NCBI RefSeq assembly: GCF_008638365.1
Contig: NZ_VWVU01000005.1
Location: forward strand, 124,001 to 188,000
Source of the DNA: Nocardiopsis quinghaiensis
Lineage (GTDB): Bacteria > Actinomycetota > Actinomycetes > Streptosporangiales > Streptosporangiaceae
DNA: 64,000 bases
Reading direction: 5' to 3'
Positions within the stretch are counted from its first letter, which is position 1, and each line of letters begins with the position of its first letter. Below are positions 52,607 to 60,668 of the stretch, piece after piece. The translations under genes were made by a program, and so were the position numbers. A model generated the notes under the pieces. That model saw only the letters and a program-made list of their open reading frames with translations, was not told the origin of the DNA and made no database searches.

Positions 52607-53854
52607 TCACACGGGATCCGGGGTGTGCCGGGCGATCCAGGCCCGTGTACGCCGGGGGTCGGCCAGGTCGTCCCAGAACCGCTCGGGGTAGTTGAACCAG
52701 TCGGTGAACTCGTCGGCCAGGGAGCGGTTCCGGCTCAGCTCCCCGAGGAACCCCAGGAAGTCCTCGGGCAGGGTCTCCAGGTTCTCCATGAGCATGTTGG
52801 TGGTGCGCGTCGCCGACAGGACACGGTCCTGCCTGCGCCGGTCGACGTGTTCGACGAAGCGGCGGTCGAGGACGTCCTGGCGGACGATCTCCTCGGCGAG
52901 CACCCACGCGGCGTGGGAGGCCATGTTGGCCCCCTGACCGAGCAGGGGGTCCACGGTGACGTGAGCGTCACCGAGGGCGAGCACGACGGTGCCGTCGTCC
53001 AGTACTGCGTGCGTGCGGCGCACCACCGGGGTGACCGCGCCCTGGATGATGCCGCGCGGCCCGTCCAGCGGGCCGAACTCCGCCGGGTCGATCCGTTCGG
53101 AACACGCCGGGTAGTACTCGCGGAGCAGGCCCAGGGCGAGGTCCCGGTAGGCCTTCGGGTCCTCCTCGTAGGGGGTGGCGGCCAGTGCCTCCAGGGCGGA
53201 TCCGTAGTGGTTCTCGATGACCAGGGCCATGACCTGGCCGCCGTCGGTCCACGTGGGGATCTCGATCATCTCGCCCGCGCCCGGGGAGACGTGGAAGGTC
53301 ACGTTGGGGACGGGCTGCTGGGCGATACCGGTGAACAGGCCGGCGCACAGCGCCCGCCGGGGGCGGTCGAAGGGCGAGTGCGCGGGGTCCCGGTCGAACA
53401 TCTCCGCGAACGGGCCGCGTCCGGTGCACACCACGATCAGGTCGAACCGGGAGGCCAGGTAGGGGACGTCCTCGGACGAGAGCCGGCCGAACACGAGCTC
53501 TCCGCCGCGCTCGGCGAAGTCCTCGGTCAGCCGGGGCTGGTAGATCCGGTAGTCCACGGCCCGGCTGGGAGCGTGGAGCAGGCCCTCGAAGGCCGTGGGC
53601 TCCGGTCCGGGGCCCACCCGGTACTGGTGTCCGGGGTAGCCGTACTCCTCCGCCGGCCAGTGGTCCACGCCGAGGGCGCGCTCGCGCTCCACGGTCACCG
53701 CGTGGTGGGCCACCGTGTTGAGCACCTTCGACCGCCGTTGCTCGTCCGGTGAGCGCTCGGTGAAGAGGGTGACCTCCACCCCGTGCCGCAGCAGGTGGAG
53801 CCCCAGGTGCAGGCCCGCGGTCCCGGCACCGACGATACAGATCCTCTTGCTCAC
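52607..53854 (-). CDS. Styrene monooxygenase StyA-like FAD-dependent monooxygenase
   Basis: A 415-residue flavoprotein, the length of Pseudomonas StyA. It has the family-specific segments ICIVGAGTAGLHLGLHLL (FAD/Rossmann), LNTVAHHAVTVERE, APSRAVDYRIYQPRL, VVCTGRGPF, RALCAGLFTGI and, near residue 300, ALGDAHVTVDPLLGQGANMASHAA. StyA epoxidises styrene or oxidises indole using FADH2 supplied by a reductase (StyB). No reductase gene is adjacent, so it must borrow one, and its substrate is unknown. Its start at 53854 is preceded by GGAGAAA-like sequence. It lies upstream of riboswitch 4. Confidence 0.85.
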   Translation of the reverse strand: MSKRICIVGAGTAGLHLGLHLLRHGVEVTLFTERSPDEQRRSKVLNTVAHHAVTVERERALGVDHWPAEEYGYPGHQYRVGPGPEPTAFEGLLHAPSRAVDYRIYQPRLTEDFAERGGELVFGRLSSEDVPYLASRFDLIVVCTGRGPFAEMFDRDPAHSPFDRPRRALCAGLFTGIAQQPVPNVTFHVSPGAGEMIEIPTWTDGGQVMALVIENHYGSALEALAATPYEEDPKAYRDLALGLLREYYPACSERIDPAEFGPLDGPRGIIQGAVTPVVRRTHAVLDDGTVVLALGDAHVTVDPLLGQGANMASHAAWVLAEEIVRQDVLDRRFVEHVDRRRQDRVLSATRTTNMLMENLETLPEDFLGFLGELSRNRSLADEFTDWFNYPERFWDDLADPRRTRAWIARHTPDPV

Positions 53855-54110
53855 GTTTCTCCTGGCGGCAGGGGTGGTGTGGGGGTGAGGCGGTGGGGCG
53901 GAGCGCGTGGGCCCTTCCTGGTCGGGACGCTCTTTCCCTCACCGTTAGTGATCGTACGGAACACGGCGCGGCCCGGCCAGGGGTCCTTGCCCGGAGTTCG
54001 GAGACCGCTGGTTTCGGAACGGGACCTGTCGTGGAGAACCGGCCCGGGCGTAGGGTCTGCAGTCCGAGCGAGCAGAGGACCGTACACGGTGTGGGGAGGA
54101 CGTGCCCGAG

Positions 54111-54290
54111 ATGGCCGCCAAGAAGAAGAGCAAGTCGGGACGCCGCGCGGGCCGGGGCAAGGGCGCGAACGACATCCGGCGCGGACCGACGCGGGACCCC
54201 GGGCCGACCGGGAGCATCGGGTGCTACTTCGTCTTCGCGTCCATGCTCGTCATCGGCCTGGTCATCGTGCTGCTGGAGGTGTTCGGCTGA
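54111..54290 (+). CDS. Small single-helix membrane protein
   Basis: A 59-residue protein with a Lys/Arg-rich N-terminus (MAAKKKSKSGRRAGRGKG), a short Pro/Gly part and one hydrophobic helix (YFVFASMLVIGLVIVLLEVF) at the C-terminus. The positive N-terminus would stay in the cytoplasm. GGGGAGGA precedes it; a GTG nine bases earlier is also possible. No family recognised. Confidence 0.6.
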   Translation: MAAKKKSKSGRRAGRGKGANDIRRGPTRDPGPTGSIGCYFVFASMLVIGLVIVLLEVFG

Positions 54291-54612
54291 GACGGCCCGA
54301 CGCGGGTACGCGGCGGTTCCCTCCTCGCGACCCGGAACCGGGGCGGGGGTGAACGCGGCGGCCGACGCGGGCAGGCCGTACAACGGCCCCGGCACCACCG
54401 CGGTCGTGGGGGACCGTGGAGGGCGGGGAGGAACCGCATGCGCACACCCTGGACAGGCGCTCGCCGGTGGCCCGGACGCCCCGGCCAAGCCGCCCGCTCC
54501 TCCCTCGTTGTTGGTGTCCCCGTGTGTCCACCTGGGTAGCGAGGGCCACGGAGGGTGTTTCCACGCGGACATGCGGACATGCGGCGTCCGCCGAGTCCGG
54601 GGCTGGAGGGGC
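54291..54612. other. Intergenic region
   Basis: About 320 bases between the small membrane protein and the FUSC-type gene. No RNA, clear promoter or convincing frame is seen. GGAGGGG ends three bases before the ATG at 54613. Confidence 0.4.
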
Positions 54613-55812
54613 ATGCGGTATCTGAGTGCTCCCGCCCGCTCCGTGTGGCGGTGGGTGTGCCGAGCGGGTTCGGCGGCGCTGGAGCGCCTGTCCGCCAACA
54701 TGTGGTCGGTACTGCAGGCCGCCATCGCCGCGACCGCGGCGTGGATCATCGCGGGCGGCCTCGTCGACGACCACTCCCCGTTCTTCGCACCGATCGCCGC
54801 GGTCATCGCGCTCAACACCGTGGGCGGCGAGCGCGGGACCAACGCCGTCCGGATGCTGCTGGGTGTGGTCATCGGCATCGTCATCGGTGAACTGTCGATC
54901 GCCCTCACCGGTGGTGGTTACGTGGCCATGGCGCTCGCCATCGGTGTGGCGATGACGATCGCGGTCGCCGTCGGTGCCGCACGCCTCGTGATCGCCCAGT
55001 CCGCGGCCGGTGCGATCCTCACCGTGGCCTTCGCGGGCGGCCAGGTGGGCCTCAGCCGGCTCACCGACGCGCTCATCGGGGCCGGGGTGGCGCTCGTGAT
55101 GAGCCAGCTGCTCTTCCCCACACGGCCGACCACCCGGCTGCGCCGTATCGAGACGGCCGCCCTGGTGGAGATCGTCGGCCTGCTCGACGCGACCGGACGC
55201 GCACTGGAGGAGGACGAGGACCCCTCCCTGCGGACGGTGGACCGCCTGGGCGCCCTGAGCAGGCCGATGGCCGACCTCAGCCGCGCACAGGAGAACAGCC
55301 ACCGCAGCGTACGGTGGACCACCGCGCGGTGGTCCAGTCCCGAGCCGCTGCGGTACGAGGACGAAAGGGTCGACCGGCTCATCATCCTCGGTGAGAGCTG
55401 CCTGTCGCTCGCACGGACCGCGGCCGCCATGGACCCGTCCGAGCGCCGACGCATCGCGCCGGTGGTGTGCGAGATGGCCGCCGTCCTCGACGTGCTCGCC
55501 GACGACCTCGGCGACCGCGACGCGCGCCAGCGCGCGGTCGACCTGGTGCTCGACGTGGCCCGGCCGTTCGGAGAGGACAAGGTCGGGGACCCCGTGACCG
55601 CGGCCACCCATCTGTCCGTGCAGATGGTCGCCACCGACATCATGCTCTTCGCCGGCCTCGAACCCGAGAGGGCCGCGCAGGCGCTGTCGGGCGAGGACGA
55701 GGAACCGAAGGTCGCCCACCCGCCGAGGGAGCCGTGGCTGCCGTGGCCGAGCCGGGGCTCCTCGTCGGTCAGGAGCCGTCGCCTCCGCCGCCGGCCGTTC
55801 CGGCGCCGTTGA
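54613..55812 (+). CDS. FUSC / aromatic acid exporter family membrane protein
   Basis: A 399-residue protein. Residues 30-175 hold about five or six hydrophobic helices (VLQAAIAATAAWIIAGGL, HSPFFAPIAAVIALN, VRMLLGVVIGIVIGELSIALT). The PFFAPIAAVIAL segment is typical of FUSC/ArAE-type transporters. The C-terminal half is a soluble helical domain (LLDATGRALEEDEDP, RLIILGESCLSLARTAAAM), ending in a basic tail. It probably exports an organic acid or other amphipath. Its last 44 bases overlap, tail to tail, the acyl-CoA synthetase gene. Confidence 0.8.
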   Translation: MRYLSAPARSVWRWVCRAGSAALERLSANMWSVLQAAIAATAAWIIAGGLVDDHSPFFAPIAAVIALNTVGGERGTNAVRMLLGVVIGIVIGELSIALTGGGYVAMALAIGVAMTIAVAVGAARLVIAQSAAGAILTVAFAGGQVGLSRLTDALIGAGVALVMSQLLFPTRPTTRLRRIETAALVEIVGLLDATGRALEEDEDPSLRTVDRLGALSRPMADLSRAQENSHRSVRWTTARWSSPEPLRYEDERVDRLIILGESCLSLARTAAAMDPSERRRIAPVVCEMAAVLDVLADDLGDRDARQRAVDLVLDVARPFGEDKVGDPVTAATHLSVQMVATDIMLFAGLEPERAAQALSGEDEEPKVAHPPREPWLPWPSRGSSSVRSRRLRRRPFRRR

Positions 55813-57214
55813 CCGGAGGTCGGCGGCGCCCGCCGCCCAGCAGCTTCTTCTGGATCTTGCCCATCGCGTTGCGCGGAAGGGCGTCCACCACACGGACCTC
55901 GCGCGGGCGTTTGTGGACCGACAGGTGCGCGGTCGCGAAGTCGATGACGGCCCCGGGTTCGATACCGTCGCCCACCAGGTAGGCGACGACGCGCTGGCCG
56001 AGGTCGTCGTCGGCCTCGCCCACCACGGCGGCCTCGTGGACCGAGGGATGGCCGAGCAGCGCGGCCTCGACCTCGCCCGCGCCGACCCGGTAGCCGCCGG
56101 TCTTGATCATGTCCACCGACATCCGCCCCGCGATCCGGTGCCAGCCGTCCTCGCCGCGGACCGCCGCGTCGCCGGTGCGGAACCAGCCGTCGTCGGTCCA
56201 CGCCGCCGCGGTGGCCTCGGGGAGCCCGAGGTAGCCGTCGAACAGGGTGGCGCCGCGGATCTGCAGCTCGCCGATGCCCTCACCGTCGGAGGGGACGGTT
56301 CCGCCGTGCTCGTAGCGCAGCCGCGACTCCAGGCCCGGCAGCGCCGTCCCCACCCAGCCGGTCCGCCGCGGCGCGTCGGCGCGCGCGGCCACGGTGATCA
56401 GCGTCTCGGTCATTCCGTACCGCTCCACGGGACTGTGTCCGGAGGCCGCCCGCAGGCCCTCGGCCACCGTGTCGGGCAGCGGGGCGCTGCCCGAGACCAG
56501 CAGCCGTGCCCCGGCCAGGGCGCGGGCGCTGCCGGGGTCGCGGGAGACGCGCGACCACACGGTCGGCACACCGAAGAACAGGGTCCCGCCCGCCTCGGCC
56601 GCGGCGGCGTAGGCGGCGGGGGAGGGGCGGACGGTGTGCACCAGCGGGCTGCCCACGCGCAGCGCCCCCAGCACGCCCAGGACCAGGCCGTGCACGTGGA
56701 ACAACGGCAGCCCGTGGACCAGCACGTCGTCGGGCGTCCAGTCCCAGGCGTCGGCGAGCGCGTCCAGGTCGGCGGCCACGGCCCGCCGCGACAGGACGGC
56801 GCCCTTGGGCGGGCCGGTGGTCCCGGAGGTGTACATGACCAGCGCGGTGGCCTCGGCCGGGGGCTCGGGCACCGTGTACGAGGAGCGCTCGGCCGGGTTC
56901 ACGGGCACGGCGGGCGGTCCGACCCCGTCCTGCGGGGTCCCCAGCCACAGGGCGGCGCCGGAGTCGCGCACGATGTGGCGGCGCTCGGCGGTGCCGGCGT
57001 CCGCCGGGACCGGGACCACGGGAACCCCGGCCAGCAGGCCGCCGACGACCGCGACGACCGTCGACAGTGAGGCCTCTCCGTGCACGGCGACGGCCTCGGC
57101 GCCGGTGATCCGCTCGGCCACGGCGGCCGCCGCCGACCACAGTCCCCCGCGGTCGAGCTCCTCGTCACCGACCCGCGCCGCGAGCCCCTCGCCCGCTCCG
57201 GCCCCCAGCAGCAT
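55769..57214 (-). CDS. Acyl-CoA synthetase, malonyl-CoA synthetase (MatB)-like
   Basis: A 481-residue ANL-superfamily enzyme: AMP-binding motif VMYTSGTTGPPKGAVLS, HGLPLFHVHGLVLGVLG, ERYGMTETLI, GYLGLPEATAAAWTDDGWFRTGD and the C-terminal lysine motif LPRNAMGKIQKKLLGG. The MTET, PLFHVHGL and RTGD patterns and length place it near MatB, which makes malonyl- or methylmalonyl-CoA for polyketide and fatty acid synthesis, but other short-chain acids are possible. Its 3-prime end overlaps the convergent FUSC gene by 44 bases. Confidence 0.8.
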   Translation of the reverse strand: MLLGAGAGEGLAARVGDEELDRGGLWSAAAAVAERITGAEAVAVHGEASLSTVVAVVGGLLAGVPVVPVPADAGTAERRHIVRDSGAALWLGTPQDGVGPPAVPVNPAERSSYTVPEPPAEATALVMYTSGTTGPPKGAVLSRRAVAADLDALADAWDWTPDDVLVHGLPLFHVHGLVLGVLGALRVGSPLVHTVRPSPAAYAAAAEAGGTLFFGVPTVWSRVSRDPGSARALAGARLLVSGSAPLPDTVAEGLRAASGHSPVERYGMTETLITVAARADAPRRTGWVGTALPGLESRLRYEHGGTVPSDGEGIGELQIRGATLFDGYLGLPEATAAAWTDDGWFRTGDAAVRGEDGWHRIAGRMSVDMIKTGGYRVGAGEVEAALLGHPSVHEAAVVGEADDDLGQRVVAYLVGDGIEPGAVIDFATAHLSVHKRPREVRVVDALPRNAMGKIQKKLLGGGRRRPPVNGAGTAGGGGDGS

Positions 57215-57415
57215 GTCGCGTTCCCGTCCGTCGTCCCTGACCCGACCGCGAGCCAGTACACCACAGGCCGCCTTCGAAGGCGGGCCCGGGCCGTGTTCCC
57301 CTTGCCGCCGGGCCCCCGGCCGGTTTGGATGGAGGCGACCGCGCCGCGGCTACTCGGGTAGGGCCGTGGACGACCGGACGCACAACCCTTCTGGAGACAC
57401 GGAGACGGGGACCGT

Positions 57416-57772
57416 ATGGCCGACGACGCTCGATGGACACTGATCGCGACGGGGCTGGACCAGCTCAGGGAACAGACACCCTTCAGGGAGGGGCACACCG
57501 CGCCCTCGCGTCTGTTCTCCGACGACGACGTCCGGGTCATGCACCTGGCGCTGGACGAGGGCGCCGAACTCAAGGAACACACGGCCCCCTCCCCGATCCT
57601 CGTCCAGGTCCTTGAGGGGCGGATCCGGTTCGACATCGGGGATGAGGGGCACGACCTCGGTCCCGGAGCGATGATCCACGTGGCCGGATCCGTGCCCCAC
57701 GCGGTCACGGCCGTCGGCGCCTCGCGGATCCTGATCCTCCTGCTGGACCCCCGGCGGCACACGCACCGTTAA
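57416..57772 (+). CDS. Cupin-domain protein
   Basis: A 118-residue single cupin: RVMHLALDEGAELKEHTAPSP carries the first metal motif in altered form (one His), and LEGRIRFDIG, then LGPGAMIHVAGSVPHAV the second, with His in PHAV. Small proteins of this type often chelate metal or bind small effectors; the role is unknown. No partner gene; divergent from the acyl-CoA synthetase. The ATG lies after GGAGACGGGGACC. Confidence 0.75.
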   Translation: MADDARWTLIATGLDQLREQTPFREGHTAPSRLFSDDDVRVMHLALDEGAELKEHTAPSPILVQVLEGRIRFDIGDEGHDLGPGAMIHVAGSVPHAVTAVGASRILILLLDPRRHTHR

Positions 57773-57860
57773 GGCATGTCCGGCGGACACATGGCCCGGT
57801 GCGCGGCCCGCCCGTCACCCTCCGCCGACCCCTCGGGCCCCCGGTCAGGCTCCCAATAGC

Positions 57861-57921
57861 GATGATCTTGCCCGTAGCGGCAACGTCGGCGGTCGAGTAC
57901 GCCAGTACGGGCAAGATCATC
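57861..57921. repeat. Perfect 16-base inverted repeat with 29-base loop
   Basis: GATGATCTTGCCCGTA (57861-57876) is the exact reverse complement of TACGGGCAAGATCATC (57906-57921). The base composition (7 G/C of 16 in each arm) is unlike the surroundings. It lies between the cupin stop and the ankyrin gene start. It could be a terminator stem, a regulator site or a small palindromic mobile element. Confidence 0.75.
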
Positions 57922-57973
57922 CGGTGAAGGCCGCGTTTTGGCGCAGGTGGGGGCGCACTTCTAGCATGGACGC

Positions 57974-58351
57974 ATGAACGAACTCTCAGCGGAGCAGACC
58001 AACCGGGTCATCGCCCTGGCCATGGACCTCGCCCGGGAGGGGCGTACGGAGGAGCTGCTGGAGTTTCTCGACCACGGCCTGCCCGTGGACACCCGCGACG
58101 AGCAGGGCAACACCCTGGTGATGCTCGCCGCCTACCACGGCCAGGAGGCCACGGTCCGCGCCCTGATCGACCGCGGCGCCGACGTCGACCTGCGCAACGA
58201 ACGGGACCAGACACCCGTCGCCGGAGCGCTGTTCAAGGGGGAGGACGGCATCATGGCAATGTTCGTCGCCGCGGGCGCCGACCTCGACGCGGGTACGCCG
58301 AGCGCCCGTGCCGCGGCCGAGATGTTCGGCCGCGCCCACCTGCTGCCCTGA
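57974..58351 (+). CDS. Ankyrin-repeat protein
   Basis: A 125-residue cytoplasmic protein with about three ankyrin repeats: GRTEELLEFLDHGLPVDTRDEQGNT, LVMLAAYHGQEATVRALIDRGADVDLRNERDQT, PVAGALFKGEDGIMAMFVAAGADLD. Bacterial ankyrin genes next to catalase genes are known (for example Pseudomonas ankB-katB), where the ankyrin protein supports catalase activity. Here it converges with katA, separated by a shared terminator. Start at the ATG 57974. Confidence 0.85.
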   Translation: MNELSAEQTNRVIALAMDLAREGRTEELLEFLDHGLPVDTRDEQGNTLVMLAAYHGQEATVRALIDRGADVDLRNERDQTPVAGALFKGEDGIMAMFVAAGADLDAGTPSARAAAEMFGRAHLLP

Positions 58352-58387
58352 CCCGGAACCGGGCCCCGGCAGGGGGCCGGAAACAGG

Positions 58388-58421
58388 CCGAGCCGACGCG
58401 GTCGGGGCCGCGTCGGCTCGG
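58388..58421. terminator. Bidirectional terminator between the ankyrin gene and katA
   Basis: CCGAGCCGACGCGG and CCGCGTCGGCTCGG form a perfect 14-base stem around a six-base loop, 36 bases after the ankyrin stop and 97 bases after the katA stop. It can serve both converging genes. Confidence 0.75.
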
Positions 58422-58517
58422 TGGGTCAGACCTGGAGCGGTCCTTCAGCCGCCGGTCAGGTGCCGTTCAAGGCGCTGACCGGACGTGCTCCGGGTCGGAC
58501 CCGGTGGCCTCGGAACC

Positions 58518-59987
58518 TCAGGCCTTGCTCGCCTGCAGGGCCTCGACGGCCTTGCGCACACCCTCGCCGTAGGCCGGGTCGGCCTGCGTGCAGTTGCCGA
58601 TGTGACGCTCGATGGTGGCCTGCGAGGCACCGTCGATCGCACGCGCGGTGTTCTCGAACAGCCTCTGCTGCTCGTCCGTGCTCATCATGCGGAACAGGTC
58701 GCCGGGCTGCTCGAAGTAGTTGTCGTCGTCCTCGCGGTAGTCGAACCGGTCCGCGGTCGCGCCGACGGCCATCGCCGGTTCGGCGTAGGCCGGCTGCTCC
58801 TGCCAGCGGCCGTAGGAGTTGGGCTCGATGCCCGGAACGCGGCCCTGGTTGCCGTCCACGCGCATCGTGCCGTCGCGGTGGTAGGTGTTGACGACCTTGG
58901 CCCCGCGCGGGTAGTTCACCGGGATCTGGTGGTGGTTGACGCCCAGACGGTAGCGGGCCGCGTCAGCGTAGGAGAAGAGACGGCCCTGCAGCATGCGGTC
59001 GGGGGAGACGCCCACACCCGGGACGAGGTTGGCCGGGGTGAAGGCGGCCTGCTCCACGTCCGCGAAGTAGTTCTCCGGGTTGCGGTTGAGCTCGAACTCG
59101 CCGACCTCGATCAGCGGGTAGTCCTTCTTGGACCAGACCTTGGTCAGGTCGAAGGGGTGGAAGCGGTAGTCCGCGGCCTCGGCCTCGGGCATGATCTGGA
59201 CGTAGAACGTCCACTTGGGGTTGTCGCCCCGCTCGATGGCCTCGAACAGGTCCGCCTGAGCGGACTCGCGGTCGTCGGCCACGACCTTGGCGGCCTCCTC
59301 GTCCGTGAGGTTCTTGATGCCCTGCTGGGTGCGGAAGTGGAACTTGGCCCAGAAGCGCTCGCCGGCCTCGTTGACGAACGAGTAGGTGTGCGAGCCGAAG
59401 CCGTGCATGTGGCGGTAGCCGTCGGGGATGCCGCGGTCCGACATCACGATGGTGACCTGGTGCAGGGCCTCGGGGAGGTTGGTCCAGAAGTCCCAGTTGT
59501 TCTCGGCCGAGCGCATGTTGGTGCGCGGGTCGCGCTTGACGGCGCGGTTGAGGTCGGGGAACTTCAGCGGGTCGCGGAAGAAGAAGACGGGGGTGTTGTT
59601 ACCGACGATGTCCCAGTTGCCCTCCTCGGTGTAGAAGCGCAGGGCGAAACCGCGGATGTCGCGCTCGGCGTCGGCGGCGCCGCGCTCGCCCGCCACGGTG
59701 GAGAAGCGGGAGAACATCTCGGTCTGCTTGCCGACCTCGGAGAAGATCGCGGCCTTGGTGTACCGCGTGATGTCCTTGGTGACGGTGAAGGTACCGAAGG
59801 CACCGGAGCCCTTGGCGTGCATCCGGCGCTCGGGGATGACCTCACGGCTGAAGTGCGCGAGCTTCTCCAGGAACCACAGGTCCTGCAGCAGCATCGGCCC
59901 GCGCGGACCCGCGGTCAGGCTGTTCTGGTTGTCCGCGACCGGGGCGCCGTTGGCGGTGGTCATCGGCTGGGTGTTGTCCTGGGACAT
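58518..59987 (-). CDS. katA: Heme catalase KatA (small-subunit, clade 3)
   Basis: A 489-residue catalase converting H2O2 to water and O2. Active-site His57 lies in [14 protein letters not shown], catalytic Asn130 in [12 protein letters not shown], and the heme-ligand Tyr in [14 protein letters not shown] (about 340). NADPH-binding region residues follow. Length is that of small-subunit enzymes. ATG at 59987 has AAGGAAA upstream. A Fur-family regulator gene lies 56 bases upstream on the same strand, so the two are likely one unit, induced by peroxide. Confidence 0.95.
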   Translation of the reverse strand: MSQDNTQPMTTANGAPVADNQNSLTAGPRGPMLLQDLWFLEKLAHFSREVIPERRMHAKGSGAFGTFTVTKDITRYTKAAIFSEVGKQTEMFSRFSTVAGERGAADAERDIRGFALRFYTEEGNWDIVGNNTPVFFFRDPLKFPDLNRAVKRDPRTNMRSAENNWDFWTNLPEALHQVTIVMSDRGIPDGYRHMHGFGSHTYSFVNEAGERFWAKFHFRTQQGIKNLTDEEAAKVVADDRESAQADLFEAIERGDNPKWTFYVQIMPEAEAADYRFHPFDLTKVWSKKDYPLIEVGEFELNRNPENYFADVEQAAFTPANLVPGVGVSPDRMLQGRLFSYADAARYRLGVNHHQIPVNYPRGAKVVNTYHRDGTMRVDGNQGRVPGIEPNSYGRWQEQPAYAEPAMAVGATADRFDYREDDDNYFEQPGDLFRMMSTDEQQRLFENTARAIDGASQATIERHIGNCTQADPAYGEGVRKAVEALQASKA

Positions 59988-60043
59988 GTTTTCCTTGGTC
60001 TTCGATGGGGTCTGCCGGTGCTGCGTCGGGACACCGGGCGTTG

Positions 60044-60463
60044 TCAGGCCTGCTGGCACCCGGGGCACAGGCCCCAGTAGGTGACCTCGACCTCGTCGAC
60101 GGCGAAACCGTGGTCCTGCGAACCCGTCATGCAGGGGGCGGATCCGGTGGCACAGTCCACGTCGGCGATCGCTCCGCAGCGGCGGCAGACCACGTGGTGG
60201 TGGTTGTCACCCACCCGCCGCTCATAGCGCGCGGGTGACCCCTCCGGTTCAATTCGTCTCACGAGGCCGGCGTCCGTCAGAGCCTTGAGCACGTCGTACA
60301 CCGCCTGTGTGGACACCGCACCGATCTGGCCGCGGACCACCTGGAGCACGGTGCCGGCGTCGGCGTGCGGGTGGGCCCCGAGCGCCGCCAACACCGCGAT
60401 CCGGGGTCGGGTCACGCGTAGCGAGGCCTCCCTGAGGAGGACCTCGGTCTCGGTCTGGTGCAT
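60044..60463 (-). CDS. Fur-family peroxide regulator (CatR/PerR type)
   Basis: A 139-residue Fur protein: winged helix [25 protein letters not shown] and [23 protein letters not shown], then [17 protein letters not shown] and CPGC, two CxxC pairs that bind structural zinc. Fur regulators next to catalase genes repress them and lose DNA binding when iron-bound His are oxidised by peroxide. A palindrome upstream fits autoregulation. The start is at ATG 60463; ATG 60471 is an alternative. katA follows directly. Confidence 0.9.
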   Translation of the reverse strand: MHQTETEVLLREASLRVTRPRIAVLAALGAHPHADAGTVLQVVRGQIGAVSTQAVYDVLKALTDAGLVRRIEPEGSPARYERRVGDNHHHVVCRRCGAIADVDCATGSAPCMTGSQDHGFAVDEVEVTYWGLCPGCQQA

Positions 60464-60485
60464 GCTCCCATTGAAGCATCTTTTC

Positions 60486-60498
60486 TGGAATAGTTCCA
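60486..60498. promoter_or_regulatory. Fur-type palindrome before the regulator gene
   Basis: TGGAATAGTTCCA is a perfect 5-3-5 inverted repeat, 23 bases before the chosen start, inside an A/T-rich patch. It resembles CatR/Fur-like operators and is probably the autoregulatory site of the regulator-katA unit. Confidence 0.6.
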
Positions 60499-60668
60499 AC
60501 AAAGACCCCTTCAAGCTTGTGAACTGGGGTTTTGTCGGGCCCTGGGTGGTCGGGGCCGACGACCTCACCGCTCTGCGTGCCCGCCTGCTGGGATGAGCGC
60601 GGCTCGGCCGCGTGCCGCTCGGGGGACACGGCCAGGACCGCTTCCCGACGGAGCCGGACGAAGCGGGA

